Shown: positions 5,717 to 11,628 of the stretch, piece by piece | How positions within the stretch are numbered: the stretch's first letter is position 1 | How the letters are laid out: each line of letters begins with the position of its first letter | Origin: Betaproteobacteria bacterium UBA2592 | GTDB lineage: Bacteria > Pseudomonadota > Gammaproteobacteria > Burkholderiales > Rhodocyclaceae | Direction of reading: 5' to 3' | DNA: 11,628 nt | Assembly (NCBI GenBank): GCA_002340095.1 | Contig: DDKS01000038.1 | Coordinates: 1-11,628 of the forward strand | Program-made: the position numbers and the translations under genes | Notes under the pieces: generated by a model | Databases searched by the model: none | What the model was told of the DNA's origin: nothing | The model's input: only the letters and a program-made list of their open reading frames with translations

Positions 5717-6838
5717 TCAGTTCAACTCCTCGGGAGACGAGACAAAACCGGTGACTTCCAGGGAAAACCCGGTCATGGAGGGTATCTTGCGCGGGCTGGA
5801 GAGCAGGCGCATACGGGTCACCCCCAGGTCGCGCAGGATCTGGGCGCCGATGCCGTGGGTACGCGGGTCCCACTTCTGGTTGCGCTTCTGGCTGCCGGGC
5901 TCGGCGGTAAGGCGGGCAAGGATCTCGGCGCTACCTTCGGAGCGGTGCATCAGCACGATCACCCCGTGGCCGTTTCTGGCGATGGCGGCCTGGGCCTGAT
6001 CGATGCTGAACGAGGCGGGGCGGCTGGCCGGGTCGATGAAATCGAGCACCGACAAGGGCTCGTGCACCCGCACCAGGGTCTCGCCGCCCGCCGGGATCTC
6101 GCCCTTCACCAGGGCCAGGTGCGAGGCGCCGGAGGCCCGGTCCACATAGGCGTGCAGGATGAATTCCCCATGCGGCGTCTGCACCGGTTTCGAAGTGACG
6201 CGCTCCACCAGGGTCTCGGAGGCGGCCCGGTAGTGGATCAGGTCGGCAATGGTGCCCACCTTGAGCCCGTGTTTCCGGGCGAATTCGATCAGATCCGGCA
6301 GCCGCGCCATGGTGCCGTCTTCCTTGAGGATCTCGCAGATCACCGAGGCGGGCTCCAGGCCGGCCAGGAGGGCCAGGTCGCAACCGGCTTCCGTGTGGCC
6401 GGCGCGCACCAGCACGCCGCCAGGGCGGGCGGTGATGGGGAACACGTGACCGGGCTGGACGATGTCATCCGGGGTGGCATGTCGGGCCACGGCCACCTGG
6501 ATGGTCCTGGCCCGGTCCTGGGCGGAAATGCCAGTGGTAACGCCCTCGGCAGCCTCGATGGAAACCGTGAAGGCGGTGCCGTAGGGGGTCTTGTTGTCCC
6601 GGGCCATCTGGGCGAGCCCCAGTTGCCGGGCCCGGTCTTCGGTAATGGTCAGGCAGATCAGGCCCCGGCCGAATTTGGCCATGAAGTTGATGGCTTCGGG
6701 GGTCACGTGTTCGGCGGCCAGCACCAGGTCGCCCTCGTTTTCCCGGTCTTCCTCGTCCACCAGGATCACCATGCGGCCGGCCTTGAACTCGGCGATGATC
6801 TCCTCGGTGGAAGCGATGGCGGGGTTGGTGGGAGACAT
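5717..6838 (-). CDS. ribBA: RibBA-like: DHBP synthase fused to degenerate GTP cyclohydrolase II domain (RibBX type)
   Basis: The N-terminal domain (about 10-205) is 3,4-dihydroxy-2-butanone 4-phosphate synthase, which converts ribulose 5-phosphate to the four-carbon precursor of lumazine. It keeps VDEEDRENEGDL (27-38), RGLICL (58-63), TPYGTAFTVSIEA (84-96), TTGISAQDRA (101-110) and GHVFPI then GGVLVRAGHTEAGCDLA (130-156). The C-terminal domain (about 208-365) has the GTP cyclohydrolase II shape but lacks its zinc site. Where the family has RVHSEC followed by a C-x-C pair, this protein reads RVHEPLSVLDFIDPASRPAS (257-276) with no cysteine, and the following catalytic block is shortened. This matches the RibBX variant described in proteobacteria, so a separate ribA is expected elsewhere. 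It overlaps ribE by one base (TGATG), with AGAGGAAAG upstream. Confidence 0.95.
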   Translation of the reverse strand: MSPTNPAIASTEEIIAEFKAGRMVILVDEEDRENEGDLVLAAEHVTPEAINFMAKFGRGLICLTITEDRARQLGLAQMARDNKTPYGTAFTVSIEAAEGVTTGISAQDRARTIQVAVARHATPDDIVQPGHVFPITARPGGVLVRAGHTEAGCDLALLAGLEPASVICEILKEDGTMARLPDLIEFARKHGLKVGTIADLIHYRAASETLVERVTSKPVQTPHGEFILHAYVDRASGASHLALVKGEIPAGGETLVRVHEPLSVLDFIDPASRPASFSIDQAQAAIARNGHGVIVLMHRSEGSAEILARLTAEPGSQKRNQKWDPRTHGIGAQILRDLGVTRMRLLSSPRKIPSMTGFSLEVTGFVSSPEELN

Positions 6839-7446
6839 CAGCGGCTTTCCTCTTTTTCCCAGGCCAGCATCCGTTCGGTATAGCGGGCGATCAGGTCGAT
6901 TTCCAGGTTCACCCGGCTACCCGGCTTGAGGCGCTTCAGGGTGGTGACTTCCAGGGTGTGGGGAATCAGGTTGATGGTGAACACGTCGCCGTCCACGGTG
7001 TTGGTGGTCAGACTGCAGCCATCGACGGCCACCGAGCCTTTCCTGGCGATGTATTTGGAAATGGCGTGGGGGGCACGGATCTCCAGCAGGCGGTTGTCGC
7101 CCACCGGGTCGAAGCGCAGCACCTCGCCCACCCCGTCCACATGACCGGAGACCAGATGCCCGCCGAGGCGGTCGTTGAGGCACAGGGCCTTCTCCAGGTT
7201 CACCTCGCCGGGCTGGTCCAGGCCCACGGTGCAGGAAAAGGTCTCGGGGGAGACATCCACGCAGTACCAGCGGTTGTCGGCCGCCTTGTCCACCACGGTC
7301 AGGCAGACGCCGGCATGGGCGATGGAATCGCCCAGGGCCACGTCGGACAGGTCCAGGCCACCGGGTTCGACGGTGAGACGGAAACCCGCTTCCCGGGGCG
7401 TCAACTGGGTAATGCGGCCCACGGCCGCGACAATTCCGGAGAACAT
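6838..7446 (-). CDS. ribE: Riboflavin synthase, alpha subunit
   Basis: This enzyme dismutates two molecules of 6,7-dimethyl-8-ribityllumazine to riboflavin and the pyrimidine that RibH reuses. The 202-aa protein is a tandem of two lumazine-binding barrels. The first (about 1-95) begins MFSGIV and contains GDSIAHAGVCLTV (39-51). The second (about 96-190) has GGHLVSGHVDGVG (95-107) and KGSVAVDGCSLTTN (136-149). A short charged C-terminal helix follows. It is the first rib gene of the transcript, 60 nt after the dsbD stop, and overlaps ribBA by one base. Only a weak AGAAAG lies before the ATG. ribD does not lie next to it, although it often does in related genomes. The gene is called ribC in E. 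coli. Confidence 0.96.
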   Translation of the reverse strand: MFSGIVAAVGRITQLTPREAGFRLTVEPGGLDLSDVALGDSIAHAGVCLTVVDKAADNRWYCVDVSPETFSCTVGLDQPGEVNLEKALCLNDRLGGHLVSGHVDGVGEVLRFDPVGDNRLLEIRAPHAISKYIARKGSVAVDGCSLTTNTVDGDVFTINLIPHTLEVTTLKRLKPGSRVNLEIDLIARYTERMLAWEKEESR

Positions 7447-7483
7447 GATGGGGAAGCTTTCTGCAGGCTTGACGAGGGTGCCG

Positions 7484-7492
7484 ATTCTAGCA
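7484..7492 (-). promoter_or_regulatory. Possible extended -10 promoter for the rib operon
   Basis: On the minus strand the gap between dsbD and ribE reads TGCTAGAAT (7492 to 7484), an extended -10 box 38 nt before the ribE start. No good -35 hexamer lies 16-18 nt upstream. It would let the rib genes be expressed independently of cutA-dsbD. It overlaps the loop of a weak inverted repeat (7476-7482 / 7495-7501). Confidence 0.4.
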
Positions 7493-7506
7493 CGGGCACC
7501 CGGGAC

Positions 7507-9291
7507 TCAGCGGGCCAGGGCCTGATCGAGAACCCGGACGAAGGTGGCGGCGTCCTGGAACCCCACCACTCGCAGCCCGGCAATTTCCTGGCCGTCCGGG
7601 TCGAAAAAGATGATGCCGGGCGGACCGAACAGCCGGAAGCGCTGCAACAGGGCCTTGTCGGCCCCGCTGTTGGCGGTCACGTCCGCCTGAAGCAGCACGA
7701 ACCGGCCCATGCGCGCCTGCACTGCCGGATCGCTGAAGGTGAAACGCTCCATTTCCTTGCAGGAGACGCACCAGTCCGCGTAGAAGTCGAGCAGCACCGG
7801 CTTGCCGGCGGCACGGGCCTCGGCCACCTGGGCATCCAGGGCCTCCACACTGGCCACCCGGGTGAAGGGCAGGTGGGCGGGGGCCGCCTGGGCCCCGCCC
7901 TGGAACACGGAGAGCGGTTGCAGGGTATCGCGGCTGCCGCCCAGGGCGCCCAGGAGCAGGGCGGCGCCGGTCAGCAGCATGATGACCCCGACCCCCTTCC
8001 AGAAGCGCAGCCAGCCCTTGGCGTGGGGCGGCAGGGGGTCGAGGGCGTGCAGGTAGACGGCGGTGATGATCAGCAGCAGGGCGTAGGCCAGCATCTGGGC
8101 CACCTGGGGAATCACCGGCGACATCAACCACACGGCAGTAGCCAGCAGGGCCACGCCGAATCCCTTCTTCACCCCTTCCATCCAGGGGCCGGAGCGGGGC
8201 AGCAGGGTCCCGGCGGAAAGGCCCACCAGCAGGAGCGGCACCCCCATGCCCAGGGCCATGGCGAACAGGGCGGCACCGCCCAGCACCGCATCCCCGGTCT
8301 GGCCAATGTACAGCAGGGCACCGGCCAGGGGGGCGGCGACACAGGGCCCGACGATCAGGGCCGAGAGCGCTCCCATCAAGAACACGGTGATGCCCCGCCC
8401 ACCCTGCAGGTGGCCGGACTCTTCCGAAAGCTTGCTCTGCAGGCCGGGGGGCAGTTGCAGTTCGTAGAAACCGAACATGGAGAGGGAAAGCAGCACGAAC
8501 ACCCCGGCAAAGGCGGAAAGCACCCAGACGTTCTGCAGGGCGGCCGAAAGCAGGGTACCAGTGAGGCCGGCGGCCACGCCCACGGCGGTGTAGGTAAGCG
8601 CCATGCCCAGCACATAGACCAGGGAGAGGGCGAAGGCCCGGCCCCGGGAGACCTGTTTTCCCTGCCCGGCGATGATGCCCGAGAGGATGGGAATCATCGG
8701 GAACACGCAAGGGGTGAAGGCCAGCCCCAAGCCGGCGATGAAGAAGATCAAGAGGTTGGTCCAGAACCCCGATTTGCCCAGGGTAGCGGCGATCAGCCCG
8801 CTTTCGTCACCGCTGCCGGTGGCTGTGCCGGCCAGTTCCATCGGCGCTGCCGGGGGCATACTGCCCTCGGCGGGGAGTTCGGCGGCCAGGGTCTGGGTCT
8901 GGGGCGGGTAGCAGACCCCCGCATCGGCACAGCCCTGGGAAGTGACCTGCAAGGAGAAGGCCATGGGGCCGCTGGTATTGCGCTCCACCGGCAGGCGGAT
9001 CAGCGCCTCTTTGTAATACACCTGGACCCGGCCGAAGGTTTCGTCCTGCTTTTCCTTCCCGGGCGGGCGCTGGGCCTCGCCCAGGGTGACTGCGTCGCTG
9101 GCGAAGCGGAAGTTGTCCCGGTACAGGTAGTAGCCCTTGGCGATTTCGAAGCGCACTTCCAGGGTGCGGTCGTCCAGGGCGCGCACGCTGGGCTGGAAGG
9201 CCACCCGAGGGTCGAGGAATTCCTGGGCCTTGAGGGGGGTGGCGCCAAGCAGGGCCAGCAGCCCGGCGAAGAAGATCAGCAAACGGCCCAT
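7507..9291 (-). CDS. dsbD: Thiol:disulfide interchange protein DsbD
   Basis: DsbD carries electrons from cytoplasmic thioredoxin across the inner membrane to periplasmic partners such as DsbC, DsbG and CcmG. All three modules of the 594-aa protein are intact. A signal peptide (1-22) leads to the periplasmic alpha domain (about 23-145) with the redox pair Cys121/Cys127 in QGCADAGVCYPP. The membrane beta domain (about 175-450, eight hydrophobic segments) has Cys195 in FTPCVFPMIP and Cys317 in IVGPCVAAPLAG. The C-terminal thioredoxin-fold gamma domain (about 475-594) carries Cys508-Val-Ser-Cys511 in ADWCVSCKEMERFTF; E. coli has CVAC there. ATG 9291 follows GGAGG closely and overlaps the end of cutA by 16 nt, implying translational coupling. 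Cytoplasmic membrane location is certain from the topology. Confidence 0.97.
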   Translation of the reverse strand: MGRLLIFFAGLLALLGATPLKAQEFLDPRVAFQPSVRALDDRTLEVRFEIAKGYYLYRDNFRFASDAVTLGEAQRPPGKEKQDETFGRVQVYYKEALIRLPVERNTSGPMAFSLQVTSQGCADAGVCYPPQTQTLAAELPAEGSMPPAAPMELAGTATGSGDESGLIAATLGKSGFWTNLLIFFIAGLGLAFTPCVFPMIPILSGIIAGQGKQVSRGRAFALSLVYVLGMALTYTAVGVAAGLTGTLLSAALQNVWVLSAFAGVFVLLSLSMFGFYELQLPPGLQSKLSEESGHLQGGRGITVFLMGALSALIVGPCVAAPLAGALLYIGQTGDAVLGGAALFAMALGMGVPLLLVGLSAGTLLPRSGPWMEGVKKGFGVALLATAVWLMSPVIPQVAQMLAYALLLIITAVYLHALDPLPPHAKGWLRFWKGVGVIMLLTGAALLLGALGGSRDTLQPLSVFQGGAQAAPAHLPFTRVASVEALDAQVAEARAAGKPVLLDFYADWCVSCKEMERFTFSDPAVQARMGRFVLLQADVTANSGADKALLQRFRLFGPPGIIFFDPDGQEIAGLRVVGFQDAATFVRVLDQALAR

Positions 9292-9611
9292 GGGCCCTCC
9301 GTTTCCTTGCTTACCCAGTCCAGGTAGGCGGGCAGGCCGCCACTGACCGGGAGGGTGATGATTTCCGGCAGTTCGTAGGGGTGCTGGTCCCGGATGGCCG
9401 CTTCCAGTTCCGGATAGCGCCCGGCCCGGGTCTTGATCAGCAGGGGCACTTCCGTGGCGCTTTCCACCTTTCCCTGCCAGCGATAGACCGAGTGGCAGGG
9501 GGCGAGGATGTTGACGCAGGCGGCCAACCCGTTTTCCACCAGGGAGGTCGCCAGACGCCCGGCGCTGGCCTGGTCGGGCAGATTGGTGAGGACAAGGAGA
9601 ATGTCGGTCAT
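9276..9611 (-). CDS. cutA: Divalent-cation tolerance protein CutA
   Basis: This is a 111-aa CutA1-family protein, a small, very stable trimeric ferredoxin-like fold linked to copper and other divalent-metal tolerance. Its exact role is disputed. Family signs are VLTNLPD (7-13), LAACVNILAPCHSVYRWQGK (29-48), EVPLLIKT (54-61), HPYELPEIITLPVSGG (77-92) and YLDWV (96-100). It overlaps dsbD by 16 nt, the same pairing as cutA-dsbD (dipZ) in enterobacteria, so it is the promoter-proximal gene of that transcript. No Shine-Dalgarno sequence is seen before ATG 9611, and a TAAAAT box lies only 7 nt upstream, so a leaderless or very short-leader mRNA is possible. Confidence 0.95.
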   Translation of the reverse strand: MTDILLVLTNLPDQASAGRLATSLVENGLAACVNILAPCHSVYRWQGKVESATEVPLLIKTRAGRYPELEAAIRDQHPYELPEIITLPVSGGLPAYLDWVSKETEGPWAVC

Positions 9612-9617
9612 GGCGCC

Positions 9618-9623
9618 ATTTTA
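9618..9623 (-). promoter_or_regulatory. Candidate -10 box for cutA-dsbD
   Basis: The minus strand reads TTAAAATGGCGCCATG, with TAAAAT at 9623-9618 and the cutA start at 9611. A transcription start at the usual distance would fall at or next to the A of the start codon. No clear -35 hexamer is visible. Confidence 0.3.
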
Positions 9624-9654
9624 ACGGGCATTCCCGGGCCCGGGTTCCTTGGGC

Positions 9655-9660
9655 CATAAT
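9655..9660 (+). promoter_or_regulatory. Candidate -10 box for the c-di-GMP gene
   Basis: CATAAT (9655-9660) lies 28 nt before ATG 9689 in the divergent gap. The -35 region is GC-rich (around 9631-9637) and poor, so an activator or an alternative sigma factor may be needed. A 12-bp palindrome, CCCGGGCCCGGG (9633-9644), sits where the -35 would be. Confidence 0.3.
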
Positions 9661-9688
9661 GGTGTGGTTTTCGTTTCATTCATAAGGC

Positions 9689-11380
9689 ATGTACCGACAG
9701 CGTCGTGATCCCGGCCATCTTTCCAGCGCCTTCCTCAAGCTGCCGGACACCCTGCTGCTGGTGTTCGACCGCCAGGGGGAGCTGAAAATGGTCAGCGATG
9801 CCTGGGAGGAGGCGCTTGGCTTCTCCCTGGAGGAGCTGCGCCGGCAGCGCTTCTTCGACCTGCTCTACGAGGGCGACCGGAAAGATTGCGAACGCCGCCT
9901 GGCCGGCATGGGTCCGGCCCAGCTCACCCTGCGCTTCGCCTGCCGCTGCTGCCGCAAGGGCGGCGGCTATCTGGGGGTGGTGTGGAACCTCACCTGGGAC
10001 GAGGAGGAGGCGCTGTTCTACGCTTCCGCCCACGAAACCGCCGTACACCTCTGCGCCGAAGAGGCCCATCTGCCCGACGTGTTCGTGGACGGCCTCACCG
10101 GCCTGCCCAACCGCAGCCTGTTCCTGGACCGGCTCGAACACACCCTGCACCGGGCCGAACGGCGCCAGGACACCCGCTTCGCCGTGCTCCACTGCGGCAT
10201 CGACCGCTTCAAGGTCATCAACCACAGCCTCGGGCACCGCATGGGGGATCTGCTGCTCATGAGCGTCGCCAACCTGATCCGCAACACCATCCGCCCGACG
10301 GACATGGTGGCGCGCCTGGCCGGCGATGAATTCGGCATCCTCCTCGAAGACATCCGCGACGTGAGTTCCACCCTGCATGTGGTGCACCGCATCCAGCAGA
10401 AGCTGCAACTGCCTTTCACCCTGAACGGCCACGAGGTGTTTACCACCGTCTCCTTCGGCATCGTCGCCAGCTCTCCCGAATACCGGCAGCCGGACGTGAT
10501 GCTGCGCGATGCCAACCTGGCCATGGTGGGCGCCAAGGAGCAGGGCGGCGGCGCCTACATGGTGTTCAACAAGGACATGCACGACCAGGCGGTGCGCCGC
10601 CTGGAGCTGGAGATCGACCTGCGCCACGCCCTGGAGCGGGGCCAGTTCCAGGCCTACTACCAGCCCATCGTGGACCTGCAGCAGGGACGCCTGGCCGGTT
10701 TCGAGGCCCTGGTGCGCTGGAACCATCCGGTGCGGGGCCTGGTTTCCCCCCAGGAGTTCATCCCCGTGGCCGAGGAAACCGGCATGATCGTGCCCCTGGG
10801 CCGCTGGATGCTGCAGGAAGCCTGCCGCCAGCTGCGGACCTGGCACCAGACCCTGCCGGGGGCCGGCCAGCTCACCGTCAGCGTCAATCTCTCCAGCAAG
10901 CAGATCATTCATGCCCAGCTGCTCGGCCATGTGCAGGAGGCCCTGGAACAGAGCGGCCTGCCCCCCGCTTTCCTGAAACTGGAAATCACCGAGAGCGCCC
11001 TGATGCAGGACACGGACCGGGCCATCGCCCTGCTCGAAGCCCTCAAGGCCCGGGGCATCCGCATCCTGCTCGACGACTTCGGCACCGGCTATTCCTCCCT
11101 CTCCTACCTGCACCGCCTGCCCATCGACACCCTCAAGGTGGACCGCTCCTTCGTGCGCCACCTGCACGAGCGGGAAACCGACCGTCACTTCGTCGAGACC
11201 ATCGTGCATCTCGCCCAGCGCCTGCAGCAGGAGGTGATCTGCGAAGGGGTGGAACTGCCCGAACAGGCCGCCATCCTCAAGGCCATGGGTGTAAGTTGCA
11301 CCCAGGGCTTCCTCTACTCCCGCCCTGTCGCCGCCCACGAAGCGGAAATGCTGATCCTGACCGGCATCGGGCGAATTTGA
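9689..11380 (+). CDS. PAS-GGDEF-EAL cyclic-di-GMP signalling protein
   Basis: This is a 563-aa protein without signal peptide or membrane segments, so a cytoplasmic sensor. A PAS domain (about 10-120) holds the sequence CRCCRK at 85-90. The GGDEF domain (about 130-295) has DGLTGLPNR (134-142), IDRFKVINHSLGHRMGD (171-187), an inhibitory-site RPTD (202-205) and the signature AGDEF (211-215), a tolerated variant of GGDEF. The EAL domain (about 305-555) keeps EALVRW (339-344), Asn400 in VSVNLSS, Glu432 in EITES, DDFGTGYSS (462-470), Lys483 in TLKVD and Glu519 in CEGVE, so phosphodiesterase activity looks possible. Either activity, or GTP-stimulated EAL activity, may dominate. ATG 9689 is the first codon after an in-frame TAA at 9683; AAGG is only one base before it, so initiation looks weak. 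It is divergent from cutA, a single-gene unit. Confidence 0.95.
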   Translation: MYRQRRDPGHLSSAFLKLPDTLLLVFDRQGELKMVSDAWEEALGFSLEELRRQRFFDLLYEGDRKDCERRLAGMGPAQLTLRFACRCCRKGGGYLGVVWNLTWDEEEALFYASAHETAVHLCAEEAHLPDVFVDGLTGLPNRSLFLDRLEHTLHRAERRQDTRFAVLHCGIDRFKVINHSLGHRMGDLLLMSVANLIRNTIRPTDMVARLAGDEFGILLEDIRDVSSTLHVVHRIQQKLQLPFTLNGHEVFTTVSFGIVASSPEYRQPDVMLRDANLAMVGAKEQGGGAYMVFNKDMHDQAVRRLELEIDLRHALERGQFQAYYQPIVDLQQGRLAGFEALVRWNHPVRGLVSPQEFIPVAEETGMIVPLGRWMLQEACRQLRTWHQTLPGAGQLTVSVNLSSKQIIHAQLLGHVQEALEQSGLPPAFLKLEITESALMQDTDRAIALLEALKARGIRILLDDFGTGYSSLSYLHRLPIDTLKVDRSFVRHLHERETDRHFVETIVHLAQRLQQEVICEGVELPEQAAILKAMGVSCTQGFLYSRPVAAHEAEMLILTGIGRI

Positions 11381-11606
11381 CGCCCCCACATGGAAGGGGC
11401 AAGCCCTCCGGCACCAGGCGCGGACATCAAACCCTTCCAGATCTTTTCTCAAAACCATGACGGTGTGGCAAAATGCGGCCTCCCGCAGCGCCTTTGCAAC
11501 ACACACTGCACACTGCGCTCGCAAGACCCGGGACACTGCTGTCAAGCGCGCTCACCGCCCTTGCTGGCCGTGAAAAGACGTGACAGTACACTTTTGCCAA
11601 AGGGCT
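11381..11606. other. Gene-free right-edge region
   Basis: No gene is supported in these 226 bases. No T-tract terminator is evident after the stop at 11380; a weak GCCCC/GGGGC pairing (around 11383-11400) has no U-run. The frame of the preceding gene stays open after its stop with an ATG at 11390. That frame lacks a ribosome binding site and has an implausible Cys/Pro/His-rich translation. Confidence 0.5.
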
Positions 11607-11628
11607 TTGATCCTAAAAACCTCACCAC
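11607..11628. repeat. Inverted copy of left-edge repeat
   Basis: These last 22 bases are the exact reverse complement of 21-42. The match runs into the end of the sequence, so the true repeat may be longer and include the CTCTGTGT-type tandem seen at 1-20. Confidence 0.9.

Noticed and set aside
7476..7501. dsbD terminator
   Set aside because: The 7-bp stem has a 12-nt loop and no U-run. The same bases contain a better -10 box for ribE.
6958..9327. A 789-codon plus-strand open frame across ribE, dsbD and cutA
   Set aside because: It is Gly/Gln/His-rich with no domain, and opposes three firmly recognised genes.
11383..11400. Hairpin after the c-di-GMP gene as terminator
   Set aside because: Only a 5-bp GCCCC/GGGGC stem with a large loop and no T-run.
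9680..11545. A 621-codon open frame antisense to the c-di-GMP gene
   Set aside because: It is the mirror of a high-GC coding gene. Its translation is Gly/Val/His/Gln-rich with no recognisable domain, while the plus strand carries full PAS, GGDEF and EAL motifs.
11517..11545. TTGACA on the minus strand near the right edge as a promoter
   Set aside because: No -10 hexamer at 16-18 nt spacing (the site reads GCGAGC), and no gene downstream on that strand.
11390..11628. Open frame starting ATG 11390, in frame after the c-di-GMP gene stop, running off the end
   Set aside because: No ribosome binding site, Cys/Pro/His-rich implausible translation, and it runs into the repeat.

Overview
The window is GC-rich and reads as a betaproteobacterial chromosome segment, with Rhodocyclales/Azonexaceae-like bacteria a reasonable guess. 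The reasons are the block riboflavin synthase - RibBA - RibH - NusB - ThiL, the neighbouring cutA-dsbD pair, strong codon bias towards G/C in third positions, and TAAAAT/TAGAAT-type -10 boxes. Ten protein genes are supported. There are no rRNA, tRNA or CRISPR features, and no intact transposase.

Layout: (1) 1-245 is a gene-free left edge. It holds a short low-complexity repeat, a sequence resembling a dispersed or IS-end repeat, and a terminator-like hairpin. (2) 246-3682, plus strand, is a tight four-gene envelope cluster: a 499-aa COG3014-type lipoprotein, a YcfL/DUF1425-type exported protein, an LpoB-type (COG3417) lipoprotein, and a second exported LpoB/CsgG-like protein with an unusual Ser/Arg/Glu/Tyr-rich insertion. 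(3) 3702-3727 is a perfect 11-bp-stem terminator that works in both directions and separates this cluster from the convergent minus-strand genes. (4) 3742-7446, minus strand, read right to left, is ribE - ribBA (RibBX type) - ribH - nusB - thiL, with gaps of -1 to +31 nt. It supplies late riboflavin synthesis, an antitermination factor and the last step of thiamine diphosphate synthesis. (5) 7507-9611, minus strand, is cutA and dsbD, overlapping by 16 nt. (6) 9689-11380, plus strand and divergent from cutA, encodes a PAS-GGDEF-EAL cyclic-di-GMP protein. (7) 11381-11628 is a gene-free right edge.

The two ends of the window carry perfect 22-bp inverted copies of the same repeat (21-42 and 11607-11628). 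Both copies touch or nearly touch the sequence ends, so this may be a contig whose assembly broke at a multicopy repeat, or a segment bounded by inverted repeats.

Most of the window is conserved housekeeping. The least understood part is the four-gene envelope cluster. Its members recur together in proteobacteria, but the joint function is not established as far as I know. The RibBA protein has lost the GTP cyclohydrolase II zinc site, so the cell needs a ribA elsewhere.
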